Shown piece by piece: positions 9,201 through 25,754 of a stretch of 64,000 bases of DNA (position 1 is the stretch's first letter; each line of letters opens with the position of its first letter). This stretch comes from Chamaelirium japonicum (Eukaryota > Streptophyta > Magnoliopsida > Liliales > Melanthiaceae). Both the position numbers and the translations under genes were made by a program. The stretch lies in the NCBI GenBank assembly GCA_947650365.1, contig OX393549.1, forward strand, positions 27,433,209 to 27,497,208, given 5' to 3'. The notes beneath the pieces are model-generated. The model ran no database searches. It was given only the letters and a program-made list of their open reading frames with translations, and was not told the DNA's origin.

Positions 9201-12200
9201 CATTCGTACGATCAATTCTAATTCATTAGCACGATCCATTCTAATTCATTCGTACGATCCATTCAAATTCGTTCGCACGATCCATTCTAATTCATTCGTA
9301 CAATCCATTCTATTTCATTCGTACGATCCATTCTTACTCATTCGTATGATCCATTCTAATTCATTCGCACGAATGTATCCATTCTAATCCATTCGTACGA
9401 TCCATTCTAATCCATTCGTACGATCCATTCTAATTCATTCGCATGAATGTAACCATTCTAATTCATTCATTTGATCCATTCTAATTCATTCGTACGATCC
9501 ATTCTAATTCATTCGTCCGATCCATTCTAATTCATTCGCACAAATGTATCCATTCTAAACCATTCGTACGATCCATTCTAATTTATTCGTATGATCCATT
9601 CTAATTCATTCGTAAGATCCATTCTAATTCATTCGTACGATCCATTCTAATTCATTCGTATGATCCATTCTAATTCATTCGCACGAATGTATCCATTCTA
9701 GTTCTTTCGTACGATCCATTCTAATTCTTTCGTACGATCCATTCTAATTCATTCGCACGATCCATTCTAATTCACTCGTACGATCCATTCTAATTCATTC
9801 GTACGATCCATTCTAATTCACTCGTACAATCCATTCTAATTCATTCGTATGATCCATTCTAATTCATTCGCACTATCCATTCTAATTCATTTGTACGATC
9901 CATTCTAATTCATTCGTATGATCCATTCTAATTTATTCGTTCAAATATATCCATTCTAATTCATTCGTACGATCCATTCTAATTCATTCGCACGATCCAT
10001 TCTAATTCATTCGCACGAATGTATCCATTCTAATTCATTTGCACGATCCATTCTAATTCATTCCTATGATCTATTCTAATTCATTCGTACGATCCATTCT
10101 AATTCATTCGCTCGAATGTATCCATTCTAATTCATTCGTACGATCCATTCTAATTCGTTCATATGATCCATTCTAGTTCGTTCGTACGATCCATTCTAAT
10201 TTGTTCGTACGATCCATTCTAATTCATTCGTATGATCCATTCTAATTCATTCCTACGAAATATTCTAATTCATTCGCTCGAATATATCCATTCTAATTCA
10301 TTCGTTCGATCCATTCTAATTCATTCGCACGATCCATTCTAATTCATTCGTATGATCCATTCTAATCCATTCGTACGATCCATTCTAATTCATTCGTACG
10401 ATCCATTCTAATTCATTCGTACGATCCATTCTAATTCATTCGCACGAATGTATCCATTTTAGTTCATTCGTACGATCCATTCTAATTCATTCGTACGATC
10501 CATTCTAATTCATTCGTTCGATCCATTCTAATTCATTCGTACGATCAATTCTAATTCATGCATACGATCCATTTTAATTCATTCGTACGATCCATTCTAA
10601 TTCATTCATACAATCCATTCTAATTCATTCGTAGGATCCATTCTAATTCACTCATACGATCCATTCTAATACATTCATACGATACATTCTAATTCATTTG
10701 CACGAATATATCCATTCTAAGTCATTCGTACGATCCATTCTAATTCCTTCGTACGATCCATTCTAATTCCTTCGTACGATCTATTCTAATTCATTCGTAC
10801 GATCCATTCTAATTCATTCGTACGATCCATTCTAATTCATTCGTACAATCCATTCTAATTCATTCGTACGAATGGATACATTCGTGTGAATGAATTAGAA
10901 TGGATCGTAGGAATGAGTAAGAATGGATCGTACGAATGAAATAGAATGGATTGCACGAATGAATTAGAATGGATCGTACGAATGAATTAGAATGGATTGT
11001 GTGAAAGAATTAGAATGGATTGTATGAATGAATTAGAATAGATCGTACGAAGGAATTAGAATGGATACATTTGTCCGAATGAATTAGAATGGATCGTACG
11101 AATGAATTAGAATGGATCGTATGAATGAATTAGAATGGATCGTACGAATGAATTAGAATGGATCGTGCGAATGAATTAGAATGGACCGTACGAATGAATT
11201 AGAATGAATCGTACGAATAAACTAGAATGGATACATTCGTGCGAATGAATTAGAATGGATTGTATGAATGAATTAGAATGGATCGTACGAATGAATTAGA
11301 ATGGATCGTATGAGTGAATTAGAATGGATACGAAGGAATTAGAATGGATCGTACGAAGGAATTAGAATGGATCATACGAATGAAAAAGAATGGATCGTAC
11401 GAAGGAATTAGAATGGATCGTACGAAGGAATTAGAATGGATCGTACGAAGGAATTAGAATGGATCGTACGAATGAATTAGAATGGATATATTCGTGCAAA
11501 TGAATTAGAATGGATCGTATGAATGAATTAGAATGGATCGTATGAGTGAATTAGAACGGATAGTACGAATGAAGTAGAATGGATCGTATGAATGAATTAG
11601 AATGGATACATTCGTGCGAAGGAATTAGAAAGGATCGTATGAATGAATTATAATAGTTTGTGCGAATGAATTAGAATGGATCGTACGAATGAATTAGAAT
11701 GGATACATTCGTGCGAATAAATTAGAATGGATCGTACGAATGAATTAGAATGGATCGTACGAATAAATTAGAATGGATACATTCGTCCGAATGAATTAGA
11801 ATGGATCATACGAATGAGTAAGAATGGATCGTACGAATAAAATAGAATAGATTATACGAATGAATTAGAATGGATCCTACGAATGAATTAGAATGGATCG
11901 TGTGAAAGAATTAGAATGGATTGTATGAATGAATTAGAATGGATCATATGAATGAATTAGAATGGATCGTGCGAATGAATTCGAATGGATCGTACGAATT
12001 CATTCTAATTCATTCATACAATCCATTCTAATTCTTTCACACGATCTATTCTAATTCATTCGTACGATCCATTCTAATTCATTCGTATGATCCATTCTAA
12101 TTTATTCTTACTCATTCGTGCACGATCCATTCTAATTCATTCGCACGAATGTATCCATTCTAATTCATTCGTACGATCCATCCTAATTCATTAATAAGAT

Positions 12201-13738
12201 CCATTCTAATTCATTCGTACGATCAATTCTAATTCATTCGGATGAATGTATCCATTCTAATTTATTCGTACGATCCATTCTAATTCATTCGTACGATCCA
12301 CTCTAATTTAATCGTACGATCCATTCTTACTCATTCGTATGATCCATTCTAATTCATTCGTACGATCCATTCTAATTCATTCGTACGATCGATTCTAATT
12401 CATTCGCACTATCGATTCTAATTCATTCGTATGATCCGTTCTAATTCATTCGTATGATCCATTCATTCATACGATCCATTCTAATTCATTCGTACGATCC
12501 ATTCTAATTCATTCATACAATCCATTCTAATTCATTTGTACGATCCATTCTAATTCACTCATACGATCCATTCTAATACATTCATACGATCCATTCTAAT
12601 TCATTTGCACGAATATATCCATTCTAATTCATTTGCATGTTCCATTCTAATTCCTTCCTATGATCTATTCTAATTCATTCGTACGATCCATTCTAATTAA
12701 TTCTAATTCATTCGTACGATCCATTCTAATTCATTCGTATATTCCATTCTAATTCATTAGCACGATCCATGCTAATGAATTAGAATGGATCATACGATCC
12801 AATCTAATTCATTCATACGATCCATTCTTACTCATTCGTATGATCCATTCTAATTCAATCATACGATCCATTCTAATTCATTCGTACGATCCATTCTAAT
12901 TCCTTTGTACGATCCATTCTAATTCATTCGTACGATCCATTCTAATTCATTCGTACGATCCATTCTAATTCCTTCGTACGATCCATTCTAATTCATTCGT
13001 ACGATCCATTCTAATTCATTCGCGCAATCTATTCTAATTCATTCGTACGATCCATTCTAATTCATTCGTACGATCCATTCTAATTCATTCATACTATCCA
13101 TTCTAATTTATTCGCACGAATGTATCAATTCTAATTCATTCGTACGATCCATTCAAATTCATTAATATGATCCATTCTAATTCATTCGTACGATCCATTC
13201 TAATTCATTCGTAGGATCCATTCTAATTCATTCGTACGATCCATTCTAATTCATTCGCACAATCTATTCTAATTCATTCATACGATCCATTCTAATTCAT
13301 TCGCACGAATGTATCCATTCTAATTCATTCATACGATCCATTCTACTTCATTCGTACTATCCGTTCTAATTCACTCATACGATCCATTCTAATTCATTCG
13401 TACGATCCATTCTAATTCATTCACACGAATATATCCATTCTAATTCTTTCATTCGATGCATTCTAATTCATTCGTACGATCCATTCTAATTCATTCATTT
13501 GGTCCATTCTAATTCATTCGTACGATCCATTCTAATTCATTCGTCCGATCCATTCTAATTCATTCGCACGAATGTATCCATTCTAATTCATTCGTACGAT
13601 CCATTCTAATTCATTCGTACGATCCATTCTAATTCATTCGTAAGATCCATTCTAATTCATTCGTACGATCCATTCTAATTCATTCGCACGAATGTATCCA
13701 TTCTAGTTCATTCGTACGATCCATTCTAATTCATTCGC

Positions 13739-13792
13739 ACGATCCATTCTAATTCATTCGTACGATCGTACGAATGAATTAGAATGGATCGT
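13739..13792. repeat. Perfect 54-bp palindrome at an orientation switch
   Basis: At the F-to-R switch centred on 13765/13766 the two blocks meet head to head with no spacer. Arms of 27 bp (centre CGTACGA/TCGTACG) are exact reverse complements; after a single mismatch the pairing continues through further units. Confidence 0.85.
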
Positions 13793-16700
13793 ACGAATGA
13801 ATTAGAATAGATTGTGCGAATAAATTAGAATGGATCGTACGAATGAATTAGAATAGATCGTACGAATGAATTAGAATGGATCATACGAATGAGTAAGAAT
13901 GGATCGTACGAATGAATTAGAATGGATCGTACGAATGAATTAAAATGGATCGTACGAATAAATTAGAATGGATACATTCGTCCGAATGAATTAGAATGGA
14001 TCATACGAATGAGTAAGAATGGATCATACGAATGAAATAGAATAGATTGTACGAATGAATTAGAATGGATCCTACGAATGAATTAGAATGGATCGTGTGA
14101 AAGAATTAGAATGGATTGTATGAATGAATTAGAATGGATCGTATGAATGAATTAGAATGGATCGTGCGAATGAATTCGAATGGATCGTACGAATTCATTC
14201 TAATTCATTCATACAATCCATTCTAATTCTTTCACACGATCCATTCTAATGGATCGTGCGAATGAATTAGCATGAATCGTACGAATGTATTAGAATGGAT
14301 CGTACGAATGAATTAGAATGAATCGTATGATCCATTCTAATTCATTCGTACGATCCATTCTAATTCATTCGCACGAATGTATCCATTCTAGTTCATTCGT
14401 ACGATCCACTATAGTTCATTCGTACGATCCATTCTAATTCATTCGTACGATCCATTCTAATTCATTTGTATGATCCATTCTAATTAATTCGTATGATCCA
14501 TTCTAATTCATTCGTACGATCCATTCTAATTCATTCATACAATCCATTCTAATTCATTCGCACGAATGTATCCATTCTAATTAATTCGTACGATCCATTC
14601 TAATTCATTCGTATGATCCATTCTTATTCATTCGCACGATCCAGTCTAATGGATTCGCACGATCCATTCTAATTCATTCGCACGAATGTATCCATTCTAA
14701 TTAATTCATACGATCCATTCTAATTCATTCGTACGATCCATTCTAATTCATTCGCACAAATGTATCCATTCTAATTCATTCGTACGATCCATTCTAATTC
14801 ATTCGTACGATCAGTTCTAATTCATTCACAAAATCTATTCTAATTCATTCATACGATCCATTCTGATTCATTCGCACGATCCATTCTAATTCATTCGTAC
14901 GATACATTCTAATTCTTTCACACGATCCATTCTAATTCATTCGTACGATCCATTCTAATTCATTCGCACGATCCATTCTAATTCATTCGTACGATCCATT
15001 CTAATTCATTCATACGATCCATTCTAATTCATTCGTACGATCCATTCTAATTCATTCGCACAAATGTATCCATTCTAATTCATTCGTACGATCCATTCTA
15101 ATTCATTCGCACGATCTATCCTAATTCATTCGTACGATCCATTCTAATTCATTCGTACGATCCATTCTAATTCATTCGTATGATCCTTTCTAATTAATTC
15201 GTATGATCCATTCTAATTCATTCGTACGATCCATTCTAATTCATTCATACAATCCATTCTAATTTATTCGCACGAATGTATCCATTCTAATTAATTCGTA
15301 CGATCCATTCTAATTCATTCGTATGATCTATTCTTATTCATTCGCACGATCCAGTCTAAATGATTCGCACGATCCATTCTAATTCATTCGCACGAATGTA
15401 TCCATTCTAATTCAATCGTACGATCCATTCTAATTCATTAATATGATCCATTCTAATTCATTCGTACGATCCATTCTAATTCATATGCACAAAGGTATCC
15501 ATTCTAATTCATTCGCACGAAAGAATTAGAATGGATTGTATGAAAGAATTAGAATGGATCGTGCGAATGAATTAGAATGGATCGTACGAAGGAATTAGAA
15601 TGGATCGTACGAAGGAATTAGAATGGATCGTACGAATGAGTAAGAATGGATCGTACGAATGAATTAGAATGGATCGTACGAATAAATTAGAATGGATACA
15701 TTCGTCCGAATGAATTAGAATGGATCATACGAATGAGTAAGAATGGATCGTACGAATGAAATAGAATAGATTGTACGAATGAATTAGAATAAATCCTACG
15801 AATGAATTAGAATGGATCATACGAATGAATTAGAATGGATCGTACGAATGAATTAGAATGGATCGTGCGAATGAATTAGAATGGATACATTCGTGCGACT
15901 GAATTAGAATGGATCGGACGAATGAATTAGAATGGATCGTACGAATGAATTAGAATGGATAAAATGAATGAATTAGAATGGTTACATTCATGCGAATGAA
16001 TTAGAATGGATCGTACGAATGGATTAGAATGGATCGTACGAATGGATTAGAATGGATACATTCGAGCGAATGAATTAAAATGGATCGTACGAATGAATTA
16101 GAATGGATCGTACGAATGGATTAGAATGGATCGTGCGAATGAATTAGAATGGATCGTACGAATGAATTAGAATGGATACATTCGTGCGAATGAATTAGAA
16201 TGGATCGGACGAATGAATTAGAATGGATCGTACAAATGAATTAGAATGGATCAAATGAATGAATTAGAACGGTTACATTCATGCGAATGAATTAGAATGG
16301 ATCGTACGAATAAATTAGAATGGATACATTCGTCCGAATGAATTAGAATGGATCATACGATTGAGTAAGAATGGATCGTACGAATGAAATTGAATAGATT
16401 GTACGAATGAATTAGAATCGATTCGTACGAATGAATTAGAATGGATTAGAATAGATCGTGTGAAAGAATTAGAATGGATCGTACGAATGAAATAGAATGG
16501 ATCATGCGAATGAATTAGAATGGATCGTACGAATGAATTAGAATGGATACATTTGTGCGAATGAATTAGAATGGATCGTACGAATGAATTAGAATGGATC
16601 GTATGAATGAATTAGAATGGATCGTACGAATTAATTAGAATGGATCGTGCGAATGAATTAGAATGGATCGTACGAAAGAATTAGAATGGATCGTGTGAAA

Positions 16701-19700
16701 GAATTAGAATGGGTCGTACGAATGAATTAGAATGGATCGTACGAATGAATGAGAATGTATACCTTTGTGCATATGCATTAGAATGGATCGTACGAATGAA
16801 TTAGAATGGATCATATTAATAAATTAGAATGGATCGTACGAATGAATTAGAATGGATACATTCGTGCGAATGAATTAGAATGGATCGTGCGAATCAATTA
16901 GACTGGATCGTGCGATTGAATAAGAATAGATCATACAAATGAATTAGAATGGATCGTACGAATTAATTAGAATGGATACATTCGTGCGAATGAATTAGAA
17001 TGGATTGAATGAATGAATTAGAATGGATCATACGAATGAATTAGAATGGATCATACGAATTAATTAGAATGGATCGTACGAATGAATTTGAATGGATCGT
17101 ACGAACGAATTAGAATGGATCGTACGAATGAATTAGAATGGATCGTGCGAATGAATTAGAATGGATCGTACGAATGAATTAGAATGGATACATTTGTGCG
17201 AATGACTTAGAATGGATCGTACGAATGAATTAGAATGGATCGTATGAATGAATTAGAATGGATCGTACGAATGAATTAGAATGGATCGAGTGAATGAATT
17301 AGAATGGGTCGTACGAATGAATTAGAATGGATCGTGTGAAAGAATTAGAATGGATCGTACGAATGAATTAGAATGGATACATTCGTGCGAATGAATTAGA
17401 ATGGATCGGACGAATGAATTACAATGGATCGTACGAATGAATTAGAATGGATCGTGCGAATGAATTAGAATGGATCGTACGAATGAATTAGAATGGATCG
17501 TACGAATGAACTAGAATGGATACATTCATGCGAATGAATTAGAATGGATCGTACGAATGAATTAGAATGGATCGTACGAATGAATTAGAATGAATCTTAC
17601 AAATGAATTAGAATGGATCGTACGAATGAATTAGAATGGATCGTACGAATGAATTAGAATGGATACATTCGTGCGAATGAATTAGAATGGATCGGACGAA
17701 TGAATTAGAATGGATCGTACGAATGAATTAGAATGGATCGTACGAATGAATTAGAATGGATCGTACGAATAAATTAGAATGGATACATTCGTCCGAATGA
17801 ATTAGAATGGATCATACGAATGAGTAAGAATGGATCGTACGAATGAAATAGAATAGATCGTATGAGTGAATTAGAATGGATTGTATGAATGAATTAGAAT
17901 GGATCGTATGAATGAATTAGAATGGATCGTGCGAATGAATTCGATAGGATCGTACGAATTCATTCTAATTCATTCATACAATCCATTCTAATTCTTTCAC
18001 ACGATCTATTCTAATTCATTCGTAGGATCCATTCTAATTCATTCGTACAATCCATTCTATTTCATTTGTACGATCCATTCTTACTCTTTCGTATGATCCA
18101 TTCTAATTCATTCGTACGATCCATTCTAATTCATTCGTACGATCGATTCTAATTCATTCGCACTATCCATTCTAATTCATTCGTACGATCCATTCTAATT
18201 CATTCGTATGATCCATTCTAATTTATTCGTTCAAATATATCCATTCTAATTCATTCCGTACGATCCATTCTAATTCATTCGTACGATCCATTCTAATTCA
18301 TTCGTACGATCCATTCAAATTCATTCGTACGATCCATTCTAATTCATTCGTATGATCCATTCTAATTCATTCGTACGATCCATTCTAATTCATTCGTACG
18401 ATCCAATCTAATTCATTCGCACGAATGTATCCATTCTAGTTCATTCGTACGATCCATTCTAATTCATTCGTACGATCCATTCTAATTCATTCGCACGATC
18501 CATTCTAATTCATTCGTACGATCAATTCCAATTCATTCGCACGAATGTATCCATTGTAATTCATTCGTACGATCCATTCTAATTCATTCATACGATCCAT
18601 TCTAATTCATTCATACAATCCATTCTAATTCTTTCACACGATCCATTCTAATTCATTCGTAGGATCCATTCTAATTCATTCGTACAAAGAGTAAGAATGG
18701 ATCGTACGAATGAAATAGAATGGATTGTACGAATGATTTAGAATGGATACATTCGTGCGAATGAATTAGAATGGATTGTGCGAATGAATTAGAATGGATC
18801 GTACGAATGAATTAGAATGGTTCGTGTGAAAGAATTAGAATGGATTGTATGAATGAATTAGAATAGATTGTATGAATGAATTAGAATGGATCGTACGAAG
18901 GAATTAGAATGGATCGTACGAATGAATTAGAATGGATCGTACGAATGAATTAGAATAGATCGTACGAATGAATTAGAATGGATCGTACGAATGAATTAGA
19001 ATGGATCGTGTGAAAGAATTAGAATGGATCGTACGAATGAATTAGAATGGATCGTGCGAATGAATTAGAATGGATCATACGAATGAATTAGAATGGATCG
19101 TGCTAATGAATTAGAATTGATCGAACGAATGAATTAGCATGGATCGTGCATTCGTACGATCCATTCTAATTCATTCGTAAGATCCATTCTAATTCATTCG
19201 TACGATCCATTCTAATTCATTCGTACGATCCATTCTAATTCATTCGCATGAATGTATCCATTCTAGTTCATTCATACGATCCATTCTAATTCATTCGTAC
19301 GATCCATTCTAATTCGTTCATACGATCTATTCTAATTCATTCATACAATCCATTCTAATTCTTTCCCACGATCCATTCTAATTCATTCGTACGATCCATT
19401 CTAATTCATTCGCACAATCCATTCTACTTCATTCGTACGATCCATTCTAATTCCTTCGTACGATCCATTCTAATTCATTCGTACGATCCATTCTAATTCA
19501 TTCATACAATCCATTCTAATTCTTTCACACGATCCATTCTAATTCATTCGTACGATCCATTCTAATTCATTCGTGCAATCCATTCTATTTCATTCGTACG
19601 ATACATTCTTACTCATTCGTACGATCCATTCTAATTCATTCATATGAATGTATCCATTCGTACGAATGAATTAGAATAGATTGTACGAATGAATTAGAAT

Positions 19701-22069
19701 GGATCGTACGAATGAATTAGAATGGATCGTACGAAGGAATTAGAATGGATCGTACGAATGAATTAGAATGGATCGTACGAATGAATTAGAATAGATCGTA
19801 CGAATGAATTAGAATGGATCGTACGAATGAATTAGACTGGATCGTACAAATGAATTTGAATGGATACATTTGTGCGAATGAATCTAAATGGATTGTATGA
19901 ATGAATTACAATGGATCGTACGAATGAATTAGAATGGATCGTACGAATGAAATAGAATAGCTCATACGAATGAATTAGAATGAATCGTATGAATGAATTA
20001 GAATGGTTACATTCGTGCGAATGAATTAGAATAGATCGTACGAATGAATTAGAATGGATCGTACGAATAAATTAGAATGGATCGTGGGAATGAATTAGAA
20101 TGGATCGTACGAATGAATTAGAATGGATCCAACGAATGAGTTAGAATGGATCATACGAATGAATTAGAATGGATTGTACGAATGAATTAGAATGGATTGT
20201 GCGAATGAATTAGAATGGATCGTATGAATGAATAAGAATGGATCGTACGAATGAATTAGAATGGATTGTGCGAATGAATTAGCATGAATCGTACGAATGT
20301 ATTAGAATGGATCGTACGAATGAATTAGAATGAATCGTACGATCCATTCTAATTCAATCGTCCGATCCATTCTAATTCATTCGCATGAATGTATCCATTC
20401 TAATTCATTCGTACAATCCATTCTATTTCATTCGTACGATCCATTCTTACTCATTCGTATGATCCATTCTAATTCATTCGTATGATCCATTCTAATTCAT
20501 TCGTACGATCCATTCTAATTCATTCGTACGATCCATTCTAATTCATTCGCACGATCCATTCTAATTCATTCATACGATCCATTCTAATTCATTCATATGA
20601 TCCATTCTAATTCATTCCTACAATCCATTCTAATTCATTCGCCCGATCCATTCTAATTCATTCATACGATCCATTCTATTCGAATGGATCATGCGATCCA
20701 TTCGAATTCATTCACACGATCCATTCTAATTCATTCATACGATCCATTCTAATTCATTCATACAATGCATTCTAATTCTTTCGCACGATCCATTCTAATT
20801 CATTCATACGATCCATTCTAATTCATTCGTACGATCCATTCTAATTCACTCATACGATCCATTCTAATACATTCATACGATCCATTCTAATTCATTTGCA
20901 CGAATATATCCATTCTAATTCATTCGTACGATCCATTCTAATTCCTTCATACGATCCATTCTAATTCATTCGTACGATCTATTCTAATTCATTCGTACGA
21001 TCCATTCTAATTCATTCGTACGATCCATTCTAATTCCTTCGTATGATCCATTCTAATTCATTCGTACGATCCATTTTAATTCATTCATACAATCCATTCT
21101 AATTCTTTCACACGATCCATTCTAATTCATTCAGACGATCCATTCGTACTATCCGTTCTAATTCACTAATACGATCCATTCTAATTCATTCATACGATCC
21201 ATTCTAATTCATTTGCACAAAGGTATCCATTCTAATTCATTCGTACGATCCATTCGTACTATCCGTTCTAATTCACTCATACGATCCATTCTAATTCATT
21301 CATACGATCCATTCTAATTCATTTGCACAAAGGTATCCATTATAATTCATTCGTACGATCCATTCTAATTCATTCACACGAATGTATCCATTCGTACGAA
21401 TGAATTAGAATAGATTATACGAATGAATTAGAATGGATCGTACGAATGAATTAGAATGGATCGTACGAAGGAATTAGAATGGATCGTAGGAATGAATTAG
21501 AATGGATCGTACGAATGAATTAGAATAGATCGTACGAATGAATTAGAATGGATCGTACGAAGGAATTAGAATGGATCGTGCGAATGAATTAGAATGGATC
21601 GTACGAATGAATTAGAATAGATCGTACGAATGAACTAGAATGGATACATTCGTGCGAATGAATTAGAATGGATCGTACGAATGAATTAGAATGGATCGTA
21701 CGAATGAATTAGAATGGATCGTACGAATGGATTAGAATGAATCATACGAATGAATGAGAATGGATCGTGCGAATGAATTAGAATGGATCGAAAGAATGAA
21801 TTAGAATGGATATATTCGAGCGAATGAATTAGAATAGATCGTAGGAATGAATTAGAATGGATCATATGAATGAATTAGAATGGATCGTACGAACGAATTA
21901 GAATGGATCATACGAACGAATAAGAATGGATCATATGAACGAATTAGAATGGATCGTACGAATGAATTAGAATGGATACATTCGAGCGAATGAATTAGAA
22001 TGGATCGTACGAATGAATTAGAATAGATCATAGGAATGAATTAGAATGGATCATGCAAATGAATTAGAA

Positions 22070-24260
22070 TGGATACATTCGTGCGAATGAATTAGAATGG
22101 ATCGTGCGAATGAATTAGAATGGATCGTACGAATGAATTAGAATGGATATATTTGAACGAATAAATTAGAATGGATCATACGAATGAATTAGAATGGATC
22201 GTACGAATGAATTAGAATGGATAGTGCGAATGAATTAGAATGGATCGTACAAATGAATTAGAATGGATACATTCGTGCGAATGAATTAGAATGGATCATA
22301 CGAATGAGTAAGAATGGATCGTACGAATGAAATAGAATGGATTATACAAATGAATTAGAATGGATACATTCGTGCGAATGAATTAGAATGGATCGTATGT
22401 ACGAATGAATTAGAATGGATACATTCGTGTGAATGAATTAGAATGGATCGTACGAATGAATTAGAATGGATCGTGCGAATGAATTAGAATGGATCGTACG
22501 AATGAATTAGAATGGATCGTACGAATGAACTAGAATGGATACATTCGTGCGAATGAATTAGAATGGATCGTACGAATGAATTAGAATGGATCTTACGAAT
22601 GAATTAGAATGGATCATACGAATAAATTAGAATGGATCGTATGAATGCTTTAGAATGGATACATTCGTGCGAATGAATTAGAATGGATCGGACGAATGAA
22701 TTAGAATGGATCGTACGAATGAATTAGAATGGATCAAATGAATGAATTAGAATGGTTACATTCATGCGAATGAATTAGAATGGATCGTACGAATGGATTA
22801 GAATGGATCGTACGAATGGATTAGAATGGATACATTCGTGCGAATGAATTAGAATGGATCATACGAATGAGTAATAATGGATCGTACGAATGCAATAGAA
22901 TGGATTGTACGAATTAATTAGAATGGATCGTGCGAATGAATTTGAATGGATCGTACGAATGAATTAGAATGGATCGTGCTAATGAATTAGAATTGATCGT
23001 ACGAATGAAATAGAATGGATTGTACGAATGATTTAGAATGGATCGTACGAATGAATTAGAATGGATCGTACGAATGATTTAGAATGGATACATTCGTGCG
23101 AATGAATTAGAATGGATCATACGAATGAGTAAGAATGGATCGTACGAATGAAATAGAATGGATTGTACGAATGAATTAGAATGGATTCGCACGTATGAAT
23201 TAGAATGGATACATTCGTGCGAATGAATTAGAATGGATCGTGCGAATGAATTAGAATGGATCGTACGAATGAATTAGAATGGATATATTTGAACGAATAA
23301 ATTAGAATGGATCATATGAATGAATTAGAATGGATCGTACGAATGAATTAGAATGGATAGTGCGAATGAATTAGAATGGATCGTACAAATGAATTAGAAT
23401 GGATACATTCGTGCGAATGAATTAGAATGGATCATACGAATGAGTAAGAATGGATCGTACGAATGAAATAGAATGGATTATACAAATGAATTAGAATGGA
23501 TACATTCGTGCGAATGAATTAGAATGGATCGTATGTACGAATGAATTAGAATGGATACATTCGTGTGAATGAATTAGAATGGATCGTACGAATGAATTAG
23601 AATGGATCGTGCGAATGAATTAGAATGGATCGTACGAATGAATTAGAATGGATCGTACGAATGAACTAGAATGGATACATTCATGCGAATGAATTAGAAT
23701 GGATCGTACGAATGAATTAGAATGGATCTTACGAATGAATTAGAATGGATCATACGAATAAATTAGAATGGATCGTATGAATGCTTTAGAATGGATACAT
23801 TCGTGCGAATGAATTAGAATGGATCGGACGAATGAATTAGAATGGATCGTACGAATGAATTAGAATGGATCAAATGAATGAATTAGAATGGTTACATTCA
23901 TGCGAATGAATTAGAATGGATCGTACGAATGGATTAGAATGGATCGTACGAATGGATTAGAATGGATACATTCGTGCGAATGAATTAGAATGGATCATAC
24001 GAATGAGTAAGAATGGATCGTACGAATGAAATAGAATGGATTGTACGAATTAATTAGAATGGATCGTGCGAATGAATTTGAATGGATCGTACGAATGAAT
24101 TAGAATGGATCGTGCTAATGAATTAGAATTAATCGTACGAATGAAATAGAATGGATTGTACGAATGATTTAGAATGGATCGTACGAATGAATTAGAATGG
24201 ATCGTACGAATGATTTAGAATGGATACATTCGTGCGAATGAATTAGAATGGATCGTATGA
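22070..24260 (-). repeat. Large tandem duplication within the satellite, period 1136 bp
   Basis: About 1055 bp at 22070-23125 recurs at 23206-24260 with only a handful of differences seen by eye. Rare variants line up: GGATATATTTGAACG at 22145 and 23281, and GATCGTATGTACG at 22391 and 23527, both 1136 bp apart. Neighbouring 23-mers differ far more than these two copies do, so the duplication is recent. Confidence 0.88.
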
Positions 24261-25754
24261 ATGGATTAGAATGGATACATTCGAGCGAATGAATTAGAAT
24301 GGATCGTACGGAATGAATTAGAATGGATTGTATGAATGAATTAGAATGGATCGTGCGAATGAATTAGAATGGATCGTACGAATGAATTAGAATGGATCTT
24401 ACGAATGAATTAGAATGGATCGTACGAATGAGTAAGAATGGATCGTACGAATGAAATAGAATGGATTGTACGAATGAATTAGAATGGATTCGCACGAATG
24501 AATTAGAATGGATACAATCGTGCGAATTAATTAGAATGGATTGTACCAATGAGTAAGAATGGGTCGTACGAATGAAATAGAATGGATTGTGCGAATGAAT
24601 TAGAATGGATCGTACGAATGAATTAGAATGGATCGTGTGAAAGAATTAGAATGGATTGTATGAATGAATTAGAATAGATCGTATAAATGAATTAGAATGG
24701 ATCGTACGAATGAATTAGAATGGATCGTACGAATGAATTTGAATGGATCGTATGAATGAATTAGAATGGATACATTTGTGCGAATGAATTAGAATGGATA
24801 CATTCGTGCGAAAGAATTAGAATAGATCGTATGAATGAATTAGAATGGATCCTATGAATGAATTAGAATGGATCATGCGAATGAATTAGAATGGATCATA
24901 CGAATGGATTAGAATGGATCGTGCTAATGAATTAGAATTGATCGAACGAATGAATTAGCATGGATCGTGCTAATGAATTAGAATGGAACGTACGAATGAA
25001 TTAGATTGGATCGTGTGAAAGAATTAGAATGGATTGTATGAATGAATTAGAATGAATTCGTACGATCCATTCGAATTCATTCGCACGATCCATTCTAATT
25101 CATTCATACGATCCATTCTAATTCATTCATACAATCCATTCTAATTCTTTCACACGATCCATTCTAATTCATTCGTAGGATCCATTCTAATTCATTCGTA
25201 CAATCTATTCTATTTCATTCGTACGATCCATTCTTACTCATTCGTATGATCCATTCTAATTCATTCGGACGAATGTATCCATTCTAATTTATTCGTACGA
25301 TCAATTCTAATTCATTCGTACGATCCATTCTAATTCATTCGTACGATCCATTCTAATTCATTCGTCCGATCCATTCTAATTCATTTGCACGAATGTATCC
25401 ATTCTAATTCATTCGTGCGATACATTCTAATTCATTCGTATGATCCATTCTAATTCATTCGTAAGATCCATTCTAATTTATTCATACGGTCCATTCTAAT
25501 TCATTCGTACGATCCATTCTAATTCATTCGCACGAATGTATCCATTCTAGTTCATTCGTACGATCCATTCTAATTCATTCATACAATCCATTCTAATTCA
25601 TTCGCACGAATGTATCCATTCTAATTCATTTGTACAATCAGTTCTAATTCATTCACAAAATATATTCTAATTCATTCATATGATCCATTCTAATTCATTC
25701 ACACGAATGTATCCATTCTAATTCATTCATACGATCCATTCTAATTCATTCGTA

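Noticed and set aside
24364..24549. Open reading frame rich in I, H, S, N and F, and a similar one at 53097-53309
   Set aside because: Both are translations of the 23-bp satellite; codon content follows the repeat and no initiation context or domain is present.
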